From: an uncultured Clostridia bacterium
Lineage (GTDB): Bacteria; Bacillota; Clostridia; TANB77; CAG-508
Reading direction: 5' to 3'
Assembly (NCBI GenBank): GCA_934141475.1
Contig: CAKPCG010000022.1
Span: 1-28,071, forward strand
DNA: 28,071 nt
The notes under the pieces were generated by a model. The model did no database searches, was not told where the DNA came from, and saw only the letters and a program-made list of their open reading frames with translations. The translations under genes were made by a program, and so were the position numbers. This document shows, piece by piece, positions 1 through 10,355 of the stretch. Positions within the stretch are counted from its first letter, which is position 1. Each line of letters begins with the position of its first letter.

Positions 1-140
1 GTGGCTATCAGTAGACGTATAACCATAGCGAGAGGCTGCACTACCGGTAACATCAACACCGTAATCGCCACCACGACCTGCGCGATACTGAACGCCGTTG
101 GCCTCTTGTGTCCACTCTCTTACGTTCGAGCCTAGGTCGA
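1..140 (-). other. Candidate diversity-generating retroelement variable region at the end of the third lectin-like module
   Basis: GC is about 54% over 1-140 against under 30% in the adjoining gene, with an abrupt edge near 140. The segment encodes the NVREW...RGG...SAASRY stretch, which is where variable residues lie in C-type-lectin-fold targets of diversity-generating retroelements. In the last 24 codons (72-1) about 22 end in T or C, as expected when AAY codons of a template are adenine-mutagenised to NNY. The equivalent stretches of modules 1 and 2 show no such shift. Template repeat and reverse transcriptase are not visible; they would be to the left of the window. Confidence 0.6.
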
Positions 141-3100
141 AAATATTGTTCATTATGTCATTTCCAAATTGTCCTGTTGATGTTCTACTACCTGTATGAT
201 TTCCTGTTATTGCTGTAACTTTGCTCTTATCTGAACCTTGAAGAATAAAGTTTAATGTTGCATCATACTGGCAACCCCAAATCATTTCACTTCTTACATT
301 TGTATTTGATTTATATGGATTTTTCTCATAATTACTATCTTGTGATAAATACATTTTATACCAATCTATACTTGCCATTGGAGTTTGGTTATCTACAGAT
401 TTTACTATTGTTCCCTTAGAATAATCATTTGTTCCTGCATCTGTATATATACTTGTTTCATATCTTCCAATATAAAATCCTCCATATTTTGCAACACTTT
501 GTACCATATATGTAAAATTATTATTCATATATTGTCCAAATGTTGTTGGGCTAGTTATTCCAAGTCCATTTAGTCTTGTATATTGTTCTGCATCATATTT
601 TCCTCCTGCAACAGATATCCATGAATAATTTGCAGTTGATCCTGTAACTAAGCTTGGTTCTCTCCAAGATCCTTGTCCAAGTCTTGTTCCAGTACTCATT
701 ACAGATGAATTTGTTCCAGAATAATTATAAAATACTCCTTCGAAATATTGATTTTTCGATGTTGTATCATATCCACTTTGATATCTTGCAAGTGGTTTAT
801 AACTTGCACTAAATGATGTTTTTCCATCATATACCGCATTTTTTACAGGTACCCAAACATATTGATTTCCTATAGAATCTTCAATTACTAGTCCATTTGC
901 TATTTTCTTAGTCATACTAGATTTAGCAACTTTAAATCCTTTTGGAATATATGCTGTTCCAACTAATGTTTTGTTTCCAGATTCATCTACATCATAATCC
1001 TCATATATATCTGTTTTTGTGTATTCATCTGAGAATGTTTCTAATTCTGTTATTGGTACTGTCATGTAATATGAAGATACATTTATGCCATCAAATAGTC
1101 TTAAATAAACTGTATCTCCTACAGATAATCCAGATGGAGTATCTCCTTTTGTCCATGTTCCATTTACGCTAAATGTTCCGCCTTTTTTTACTATTTGGTA
1201 TTGTATGTAATATCCTTCATCTTTTAAGTTTGACTTACTAGAACTTATCGAGCAATAAATTTTACCATTTCCATCTTTTCCCCATACTTTTTCTCTTACA
1301 ATTGCTCCTTCTTCAACACTTAGTAATGTAGTTTTTATAGGTTCTTTATATAAAAATGTTGATTTATTATTTCCATTTACTACTTCTACTCTTAAGTAAT
1401 ATGTTTGATTTTGTGTTAGTCCTTCTATTGTATAATTATTACTATATGCTTCTTCTTTTTTTACAACATCACTTTCACTAAAATTACTACTTTCATAACT
1501 TACATTGCTTAGAGAATATACATATTTTAATATTCCAGATTCCTCATCTTTTGCATTTACTTTTACATTTATATTATTTGTTCCAACATTTACAGAATCT
1601 ATTGTGGCTTCTGGTGCAGTTACATCTTCTTCATTATTTATATATAAAGACATTCTTGTTCCTAATAGATTTTTATTTATTGTGCCATTTCCTTCATTTG
1701 TATATACAGTTGTCATTGTTGGTGGCATCCATTCATTTACTCTTGATGCTGCACTTTCATTATAATGAGTTGCATTTAAAAGTGTACTATATCCACCTCT
1801 ATATTGTCTGTAAGTTGTTGTACTTGCTCCTGTTTCTTGTACCCATTCTGTTACATTTGAGCTCATGTCAAAAATATTTTTTGCAAAATCTGATGCATAT
1901 GATCCTGTTGTAGCAACTGTTCCACTATGATTTCCTGTTACACTAGTTACAAAGCTTTTTGTATTATCATCTTTTAGCATCCAGTTTAAAACAGCATCCC
2001 ATTGGCTTCCCCATGCCATTTGACTTGTTACTGCTGAGTTATTATAATAAATATTTGTCTTATTTATATTACTGTCTTGGTAATAATAATCTTTATACCA
2101 GTTTTGATTATTTATTGGTGTTTTATTAATTTTTACTTCTGCAATTGCTGCTTTGTTTCCTACTGCTCCAGATACGCTTGTTTCATATCTTCCAATATAA
2201 AATCCTCCATATTTATCTACACTTTGCACCATATTTGTATATTGCTGATTCATATATGATCCAAATTCTGTGTATCCAGAAAATACATTTACTCCACTCG
2301 ATGAACCAAAACCAAAGTATTTATAAAAATCTACTAAAGTATCATATGATTGTCCTTTGGCAGAATTTTTTGAAATATTCCAACTATAATCTGAGCCACC
2401 TGTAACCAATCTTGGTTCCATATAAGCATAAGCTGAACCAATTAATGATTTTGTTTGTTTTTTAGTAGAAGTTGTTCCTGAAAAATCATATAATATACCT
2501 TCATAATATTTGTTTGCAGTTGTTCCATCATATCCTGTTTGATATCTTGCCATTGCTTTTTGAGTTGAAGTTTTTGATGTATCTGTTTCTACCACATCTT
2601 CTACTGGAATCCAAACAAATTCGTTTTCTCTTTCATCTTGTATTACAAGTCCATTATTTATAGTATTTACTTTGCTTGTTATTCCAACTTTAAATCCTTT
2701 TGGTATATATGCTGTTTTTCCATTTGAATCTGTATATAATACTGTTTTATTTTGAGTTGAATTTCCTTTGGTATCTACATAGTATTCAAATTGTTCTAAA
2801 TCTGAAACTGTATATTCAAAACTATCTGTTGATCTATTTATTCCATCATATAAACATGCATATACTTTTTGTCCATTAGATAAATTCCTTACAGTCTCTC
2901 CTTTTGTCCATGTAGAAGATATAGTACCTCCTGCATTTACAATTTGGTATTCTATATAGTATCCAGAATCTATGTAATTTTGGCTTAAACTTAATTGTAC
3001 AGTTCCTTTTCCATTTGAACCAGATTGTTGAACAACTTTAATTGAAGATTTTGCAACACTTCCAAGTGAAGTTGTTTCTTTTTGACCATCTGTATAATCT

Positions 3101-4400
3101 CCTATGTTTCCTGCTTTGTCTATTGCTTCTACTCTTATACTATATTTTGTTGCACTTTTTAATCCTTTAAATGTATATGAATTTGAACTACTTGTTTCTA
3201 CAAGAGTAAAGTTAGTTCCATTTTCACTTATATAGTATCTATAACTTTCAACACCACTTTCTTTATCTGTAGCTAAAGCTGTTACAGTAATAGAATTTGT
3301 TGCTGATGTTAAACTTGTTATTTTTATTGACGGACCTATTTCGTCCTTTGTACTTTTTGCATATAAAGCAATTCTTGAACCTATTCCCTCTCCCTTATCT
3401 TCTGGGCTGTCTGACGTTTTTTCAGCAGGTGAAATTTTTCTTGATGTATCATAACTTCCACCTCTATAAATTCTATAGTTTGTTCCATTTGCTTCTTGTG
3501 TAAATTCATAAACATTTGAACCTAAATCATATATATTATTTATTTTGTCTGTTTCGTCTTGTTTTGAATTACTTTGTTGTCCTTTTTGTGTTCCAACTTT
3601 TGTTGTAACTTTTCCTTTATCATTTCCTTTTAATATATAATTTAACATTGCATCATACTGACTTTGCCAAATCATAGAACTTGTAACACTATTTACTGAG
3701 TTATAAGGATTTGATTCATATCTAGAGCTATCTTGATATAAATATAATTCATACCAATTCTTAAGTGATAGTACTTTAGAGTTTGCTTTTGAACCTACAA
3801 CAATTTTTCCGTCTTGCTCATCATATGTAGTTTCATATCTTCCAACATAAAATCCTCCAAATCCATCTACTGAAGATATCATATTTGAATAACTATTTTC
3901 TAAATATTCACCAAATTCTGCTGATTTTGCAAATCCAAGTGTTTTACTATAATTTGATTCATCTGCATCTAATCTAGTTCCAATTAAACTACTTACTTTC
4001 CATGTATAACCATCTTTGTCATTTGCTGTAAGTAAGCTTGGTTCTCTATTGCCAGATTTTCCAACTCCCACATTTGTTGATGTGTTTCTATAAGAATTAC
4101 TTCCATTAAATAAATATATAAAACTCTCATAAGATCCATCTAGATTTTTCTTAGTCATTGGTTTGTATGTTCTTGAGGCTGTTGCAGTACTTTCTGGAAG
4201 TAATGTTACTCCATCATAGATAGTATCATTTACAGGAATCCATACATATTCATTTCCTGAGCTATCTATTAAAATTGCACCATTTTCTTCAGTTTTTTCT
4301 CCATCTATTCCTGATATTTTAAATTTTTCTGGCAATGTTATTGTATAACCTGCATTTGTTTTAACTGTATCTCCTGGAGTTACAGTTCCTGTTCCTGCTT
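1..4400 (-). repeat. Three imperfect repeats of a 1.0-1.1 kb FGE/C-type-lectin-like module
   Basis: Modules lie at about 4400-3370, 2770-1650 and 1010-1 on the minus strand, separated by one or two Fn3-like units. They share the order: IPKGFKV-type start, EFVWIPV, a YxxGYD or similar segment, GGFYIGRYET, NWYKxYYYQDS, a W..Q.DA.LN segment, NIFDxxSNV.E, RGG and a closing SR segment. Some stretches are also similar at DNA level, for example near 473-520 and 2197-2240. They arose by internal duplication; only the third carries the GC-rich tail. Confidence 0.8.
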
Positions 4401-7400
4401 TAGAACTTACGTCTATTTGCTTACTATTGTCTATATATGTTCTATTGTCTGCATACACTAAATTTACATCTGCTTGTTCTAAAGCAATTACGGTTGCAGT
4501 ATTTTTACTTCTTGATACTTTTCCAGCTGAGCTTACTGTTGTTGCCTTAATTTGATAAGTTACACCTTCTTTTACATTTGTAATTACTGCTGGGTCATAT
4601 CCATATGTATTTGTACTAATTAAAGTATATTCATCATCATTTGTAGTTTTGTAATAGTAATTATATAAGCTAGTATCATCTTTTTCGCCATCTATTTGTA
4701 CTCTAATTTCATTATTTGATGTTTTTAATGCTAATATATCAAAATTTGCTCTTGTTGTATTTTTTGCAAGTTCATCTATCGTATATGTTTTTTGAGATAT
4801 ATTTTTAATATTTAGTGTTGCATATCCAGCTGTTGAGTTTACATCATCTGTTAGTCTTACATATATTATATCTCCATCTTCTAAGTTATTAATTTTAAAT
4901 TCTTTTTCAGTAATTTTTATCCATGTTCCTTTTGTTTGAATATCTGCTCCATTTTTTCCAATTTGATATTCTACATTAAAATCTGTTTTGTTATTTTTTA
5001 CACTAACTGTAGATTTTGAATTACTCCAAGTATTATCTACAAAAGTTATATCTCCATCTACATACTGTAAGTTTTTAGTTGATATTTCTTTTATTCCTGT
5101 ACCTATATTTCCTAAAACATCTGATGCTTCTACTTTTATTGTATAATTTGTATCAGATTTTAAATTTTCATATGTATATGTTGTTTCTGTTGTTTGTTTT
5201 ACTTTTGTATATGATGTTTCTTTTTCTGTTTTTATATAATATGTATATAATGGCTCACTTTGAAGTCCAGAAGCTGAATCTATAGCACTAACTTTTATTG
5301 TTGTATCTTTTGTTGTATTTTTTGTTTGTTCAATTGTGATTTCTGGTCCTATTTTATCTATTTTTGTTATATCTATAGTGTCATAAGTTGCTATATTTCC
5401 GGCATCATCTCTTACCATTATAATTATTCCTGAAGTATTTTGGCTGTATTCTTTTGTGTTTTCCGCTTGCCATGTTTGTCCACCATTAAAACTATATGGT
5501 TTTTCTGGTAATCCTGTTTCATAGTCTTCTGCTGTTACTTTTAGTGTAATATTATTTTTAGTCCAAGTTGTACTATTTCCTGTTACTTCTATTGTAGGTG
5601 CCTTTTCATCAGAAACTAATTTACTTACAATTCCGCTAAAGTTTGTTTCATCTGTTAATCTTGCATATATTGCATCTCCATGATTTAAGTCTGATAATTT
5701 TATAGTTGCTTCATCTGTTAATATCCAATTACTTTTTTCATCAAATGTTTGTCCTTTATTTACTACTTGATATTGCATTTTATATGTAGATTTATTTGTT
5801 ATACTTAAAGATGCTTTTTTATTACTCCAAGTTACATTTGATATTTCTAAATCTTTAGAACTTGCATTTAAAGATCCTGTAGATACTGTAAGTATTTTTT
5901 TTGTTATATTTCCAAGTTTATCCGAAACTTCTATTTGTATATAGTAATTTGTGTTTTGTGTTAATTTATCATATGTTTTTGAAGTATTTGTTGTTTTTTC
6001 TCCTGTTACAGTTTTTAGTTCTTCTTCTGATTTTGCTATTTTATATGTTATTTCAGGATTATCTAAAACCCCAACTCCTAAATCTGTAATTTTTGTTATA
6101 TCTACTGTTATGGAATCAGATTTTATATTTGTATCTGTTGTTATTTCTGGTCCTACTTTATCTATATTAGTTATATTTATTGTATTATATGTTGCTATAT
6201 TTCCTGCTTCGTCTCTTACTTTTATTACTATTGCTTTTGTGTTTTCTGTATATTTTTTGTAATTTTCCTCTTGCCATGTATTTCCTCCATCAAAACTATA
6301 GCATTTGTTTGTAAGTCCACTTTCATTGTCTTTTGCATTTACAGTAAGTATTACATCTTCTTTTTGCCAATTGCTTGTTAATCCTTTTACTTCTATAATT
6401 TTAGGTGGTGTATTATCTTTTATTTCACATGTTGCATATCCTGTTGTTACATTTGTTCCGTCATATAATCTCACAACTATGGAATATCCATCTAGTAAAT
6501 TATCAATTACCTTATTTTTATCACTTATTGTTATTAATCCTTCTGATAAGTTAATCTCTTCTCCTTTAGGAACAACTTTGTATTGCATGTCATATTCTGT
6601 ATTATTTATTATAGTTACACTAGCCTTTTTATTAGACCACACTGTATTTGAGAATGTAACGTCTCCCTCTTGATATACAAAATCTTCTGTTACAACATTT
6701 ATTAAACCAGCTGATTCATTTCCTATTAAATCTGATGTTGTAACTTTAATGTTATATGTTTTTTGTGATACAAGATTTGTAAATGTATATGTGTTTGATT
6801 CAGAGCCTACTAAAACAGGTTTATATAAATCATCTCCATCTTCTTTTATGTAATATGTAAATAGTGCTGGATTTGGCATTCCAGATACATTATCTACTGC
6901 ATTTACTGTTATTTCAATTGAATTTGTTGTAGTCTTGTTTCTTACAATTTCTATTTTTGGTCCTTCATTATCTTGTATATTTATTTCATAATCTTCACCT
7001 TTATTTTTTCCATCTGTTAAAACAATATAAAGTTTTGAATTATTATTTATTTCTAAATCTTTTGTATATGTTTCCCAATTTTCTCTATCTAAACTATATA
7101 ATATAGTGAATTTTTCTTGTGTAGATAAACTAACAATTGCAGTTTTATTTTTTTGCCAATTTACATTTTGTTTTATTGCACTTTCTGCACTTGGGATTAA
7201 GCCTGTTTCTGCAGTTACAATTTTTTCTGAAGAATTTCCTGCATTGTCATATATTTTTACTTTTATGTAATAAGTTGTATTTTGGTCTAAATTGTCAAAT
7301 ACATATTCTCCTGTTGTACTGCTTCCATCTTCTTTTGTTAAACTTGAAATTCCTCCTAAAGAATCAGATTTATAAAATTTATAGCTTTGTCCTTTTAATC

Positions 7401-8372
7401 CACTTTCATTATCTGTTGCTGTTGCTTTTATTTTTAAGCTTCTAGTTGTTTTTTCAACTAAACTTGCATTTAATGTTGGTGCTACTGTATCTACAACAGA
7501 TATTGCATATTCTTTTCCTGCTATATTTCCATCTGTTAACCTAGCATATACTTTATCTCCACTTTTTAAATTAGTTCTACTTGTAACTCCTGTATAATCT
7601 TTATTATTTAAGCTTGTTTCTAATCTAAAACCGTGTTTGAGTCGTACTAACGGTTACTGTTGCTACTCCATTTGCCCACTTAATAGTGTATTTTATGTTT
7701 GAACTTGTTGCTTCCGGAATTGCTTTTATTTCTTCTGCTATTGTTTTTTCACAGTTTCCTTGTGATGTTTCTCCTACAACTTTTATATAATATTTATTAT
7801 TTTCACTTAAACCTACAAATGTATATTCTCCGGTTTGATTACTTCCTTTTTCAGTTCCATAGTTTGATTCATCTGTAGATATATAATATTTATATTTACC
7901 CCCATCCATTCTACTAGATGTTACTTTTATTGATATAGAATTTTGAGTTTTAGATGTAATTTCTATTTTATTTATTCTAGGTCCATCTATTTTTCCTTGG
8001 TTTACATATTCTATGGTTATATTTCCATCTTTGTCTATTCCTATGTCATAAATTCTACCATTTACCTCTGCATAGTTTTTGCCATTTTCTGAGCTTGTTG
8101 GAATATTTTGCTCCTCTAGGTATTCCATAAAATCGTCATTAGAAATATTGCCATACTTATTTTCGCTTTCCGCTTGCACATAATATAAAGATAACTTTTC
8201 TTTATCACCGTGCAATTTCGGTTTCTTCTTTTGCCTGTGCCGCTCTTGAAAGTATACCATTTTTTCCAGATACCATAGTTAAACTTATTCCTGCTAGAAT
8301 TAATATAACTATTATAGTTACTACAAGTGCAATTAATGTTATTCCCGTTTGTTTTCTTGTGTTTTTCGTCAT
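1..8372 (-). CDS. Giant prepilin-like surface protein with Fn3/Ig-like repeats and three FGE/C-type-lectin modules; two +1 shifts; 3' end off window
   Basis: Starts at ATG 8372-8370 after AAGGTGGGAG. Residues 1-10 are a short polar leader, then a type IV prepilin-like hydrophobic segment (GITLIALVVTIIVILILAG), which implies processing by a prepilin peptidase and surface display. The frame breaks at CGG 8210-8208 (codon 55) and CGG 7633-7631; skipping the C each time gives one open frame to base 1, with 54 + 192 + 2,544 codons and no stop. Residues about 100-1320 are Fn3/Ig-like repeats recognisable by recurring motifs such as YTFxxLxxxTxYxIKV and D.xGN. Three formylglycine-generating-enzyme/C-type-lectin-like modules follow, at about residues 1320-1670, 1870-2240 and 2450-2790, each with EFVWIPV, GGFYIGRYET, a NIFDxxSNVxEWxQE-like stretch and RGG. 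I see no catalytic cysteine pair, so a ligand-binding rather than sulfatase-modifying role is likely. Read straight, the protein would stop after 55 residues. Function as an adhesin or receptor is inferred. Confidence 0.85.
7631..7633 (-). other. Putative +1 frameshift site 2 of the giant gene (ACA CGG T)
   Basis: Zero frame reads ACA CGG TTT TAG and stops. Skipping the C gives Gly-Phe-Arg-Leu and opens a frame of 2,544 codons that continues the same repeat type. Confidence 0.75.
8208..8210 (-). other. Putative +1 frameshift site 1 of the giant gene (GCA CGG T)
   Basis: Zero frame reads GCA CGG TGA TAA, two stops directly after the CGG. Skipping the C gives Gly-Asp-Lys-Glu-Lys and an open frame of 192 codons. 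The site lies just behind the prepilin-like N-terminus, so failure to shift would leave a 55-residue pilin-like stub. Confidence 0.75.
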
Positions 8373-8506
8373 TTCTCCCACCTTTTTCCCTTCTTATTTT
8401 ATTTTTTGTTAAAAAACTTAATATCTTTTTGTGTACTTTTGTTGCAACTTCCGCTTATATGCGTATCATTAATTGTTTTATGTTTTTTAATTACTTTTAC
8501 TACATC

Positions 8507-8536
8507 AGTATATACTTTTTGACAAAAATTTGTCAA
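8507..8536 (-). promoter_or_regulatory. Sigma-A type promoter of the giant gene with an overlapping palindrome
   Basis: On the minus strand TTGACA (8536-8531) is followed by 18 bases and TATACT (8512-8507). The -35 lies in the perfect inverted repeat TTGACAAAAATTTGTCAA (8519-8536), a possible repressor operator. The gene starts about 135 bases downstream. Confidence 0.6.
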
Positions 8537-8550
8537 GCATTTTTATCATT

Positions 8551-8579
8551 TTGACTTTTGAAAATTTTAATGCTATAAT
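8551..8579 (+). promoter_or_regulatory. Sigma-A promoter of smpB
   Basis: TTGACT (8551-8556), a 17-base spacer and TATAAT (8574-8579), with an extended -10 TGC. It is divergent from the promoter of the giant gene. Confidence 0.8.
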
Positions 8580-8616
8580 TAGGTTTGATATTTTAATTTG
8601 AAAGGATATTTTAATT

Positions 8617-9073
8617 ATGCCATCTACTAAACTTATAGCAAAAAACCCAAATGCTTATCACAACTACGAAATTATAGATAAAATCGAATGCGGAATAGTT
8701 CTAAGTCGGAACTGAAATAAAATCAATAAGAAGAGGAAAAGTTAATCTAAAAGATTCTTTTGCTAACATAAAAAATGGTGAATGCTATGCAATTGGCATT
8801 CATATAAGTCCTTACGAATTTGGAAATATATACAATAAAGACCCTTTAAGAGATAGAAAACTTTTACTTAATAAATTTGAAATTAATAGATTAATAGGAA
8901 AAATAAAAACACAAGGTTATTCTCTTGTTCCAATTTCTTTATATTTTAAAGGAAGCTTAGTTAAATTAGAATTAGGAATTGGAAAAGGAAAAAAATTGTA
9001 TGATAAAAGAAGAGATATAGCAAAAAAAGACGCAGAAAGAAGAATTAATATAGCATTAAAGGGAAACTACTAA
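8617..9073 (+). CDS. smpB: SsrA-binding protein SmpB (trans-translation), requires one +1 frameshift
   Basis: SmpB binds tmRNA and brings it to stalled ribosomes. The 151-residue product has the family hallmarks: NxxAYHNYEI near the start, ECGIVLxGTEIKS, the SFANI-like segment, the ISPY segment, DPLRDRKLLL, and a basic tail with KKLYDKRRDIAKKDAERR. Start ATG 8617 follows AAAGGA. The reading frame is broken at codon 31: zero frame is AGT CGG AAC TGA. Skipping the C restores the conserved Gly-Thr-Glu motif and an intact C-terminus to TAA 9071-9073. Everything else looks intact, so this is not a decayed gene. SmpB handles stalled ribosomes, so dependence of its own synthesis on a slow codon could make a feedback loop, comparable in logic to RF2. 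That is inference. Confidence 0.92.
8707..8709 (+). other. Putative +1 frameshift site in smpB (AGT CGG A)
   Basis: Zero frame AGT CGG AAC TGA ends the protein at 32 residues. Skipping C8707 gives GGA ACT GAA, the Gly-Thr-Glu conserved in all SmpB proteins. Confidence 0.85.
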
Positions 9074-9090
9074 CAATGTAGTTTTCCTTT
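9058..9090. terminator. Bidirectional terminator between smpB and spoIVB
   Basis: A 13-bp stem (9058-9070 with 9078-9090, one G-U pair on the plus strand) closes a 7-base loop. The smpB stop codon lies in the loop and the spoIVB stop codon in the stem, so the two convergent genes share it. There are A/T-rich tails on both sides. Confidence 0.75.
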
Positions 9091-10282
9091 AATTTTCTTT
9101 CATTTCTTTTAACATTATATCTCCAAATACTGCATACCCTTGTGTTGGGTCATTTACAAGTACATTTGTTATAGCTCCGAATAAATTTACCATTTTGTAT
9201 AACAGGACTTCCACTCATGCCTTGTATTATCCCTCCAGTTTTTTCAATTAATTCCTGGTCTACCACTTTTATTAACATTGATTTATTATCGTTATTATTA
9301 TTTATAAATATTTTTTCTATTTCTATTTTGTATTCTTTTGGCACTGATGAAGAACTTTCTGTATCTAAATCACAAAGTATAGTAGCTTCCCCTAAGCTTA
9401 TTTCATCTCTTCTTGCAACTTCCATCTCATTAGACATATTGGCTTGTATAGATGAAATATTACTTACAGTTCCATATATTCCTAAATTACTATTTTTATA
9501 AATTGTACCTATTGTTTTTCCATCTTCTATCGTTCCTTGTATTTTTCCGTGGAGTTCCGTTTTTTACCTTTGACTACAGACAGTATTTTTGTTGTTAAAA
9601 AATCTCCATTTTTTATTTCTACCAAACTTCCTGTATCATTATCTGTTATTCCATGACCTAATGCTGCAAAACTTCCCGTTGATGGTTCATAAAATGTCAT
9701 TGTACCAATTCCTGCACTGCTGTCTCTTACCCAAAGTCCTAATTTATACGATCCATCTACATATTTTATAGGTTTTATTTTACATTTTTTTGACTCATTT
9801 TCTCTAACATATTCTATTTCTATCTCTTTTCCTTTTGATGAATTTACCATGTTTATTAATTCTTTTGTATCTGCAATTTCTTTATCATTTATTTTTACTA
9901 TTCTGTCTCCTTCTTCTATTCCAGAATTTTCATATGGTTTATATTTATTATTGTCTTCACCTTTTATTTCACTCATTCCAACTACTAGAACACCATTTGT
10001 ATAAAGTTTTAAGCCTGATATTTGTCCTATTGGAATAACTGTTGCCCTATCTATTAAATTAACCGAAACTTGCTTTACAGAAAATGTATTAAATAACTTT
10101 ACATCAACTAATGTTTCTTTGTTCTTTTGTAATTTTTCATTTTGTATATCTTTAGATGTAAAAAATTTTATTTTTTCATCACCATATACAATTATTTTAT
10201 TTGGTATGCTATTTATTTTGCAGTAAAATATATACACACATAATAAAAAAGCAATAATAAGTATTTTTCTGGTTTTTTTCAT
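9089..10282 (-). CDS. spoIVB: SpoIVB-type serine peptidase (S55, sporulation), requires three +1 frameshifts
   Basis: SpoIVB is the intercompartmental signalling protease that triggers pro-sigma-K processing during spore formation. I place the start at ATG 10282, six bases after AAGGTGA, rather than the upstream TTG. Residues 5-22 are a membrane anchor, about 95-170 a PDZ domain (EEGDRIVKINDKEI), GHGITD at 209-214 contains the probable catalytic His, and GMSGSPVIQNGK at 354-365 the catalytic Ser. The 396-residue length is close to other SpoIVB proteins. Straight reading fails three times, at CGG 9559-9557, 9549-9547 and 9179-9177; skipping each C restores KGKKGTPGKIQG and NGKFIGAITNV, both family motifs. 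It lies 73 bases behind mreB. A GCATA element about 35 bases upstream of the start might be a sigma-F/G -35, but the -10 match is poor. Confidence 0.9.
9177..9179 (-). other. Putative +1 frameshift site 3 of spoIVB (ATT CGG A)
   Basis: Codon 368. Zero frame gives FIRSYNKCTCK and a stop, missing the last 29 residues. Skipping the C gives FIGAITNVLVNDPTQGYAVF, the typical SpoIVB C-terminus. Confidence 0.85.
9547..9549 (-). other. Putative +1 frameshift site 2 of spoIVB (CCA CGG A)
   Basis: It lies three codons after site 1. Only skipping both Cs yields Lys-Gly-Lys-Lys-Gly-Thr-Pro-Gly-Lys-Ile-Gln-Gly, which matches the family. Confidence 0.85.
9557..9559 (-). other. Putative +1 frameshift site 1 of spoIVB (AAA CGG A)
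   Basis: Codon 242. Zero frame runs on for ten codons of unrelated sequence to a TAG, before the catalytic serine. Skipping the C gives Gly-Thr-Pro. Confidence 0.85.
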
Positions 10283-10355
10283 TTTTTTCACCTTCAAAAT
10301 TTATTATTGCTTTTTTTTATTTTTTTATGCTTTTTTAATTTTAGTAATTTTTGTT

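Noticed and set aside
942..7445. Many plus-strand Leu/Phe-rich ORFs in the first 8 kb and under mreB and the BspA genes
   Set aside because: They are shadows of AT-rich minus-strand genes, without ribosome-binding sites and with low-complexity products.
9150..9437. A separate 95-aa gene downstream of spoIVB
   Set aside because: It is the C-terminal part of SpoIVB with the catalytic serine, split off only by the shift sites.
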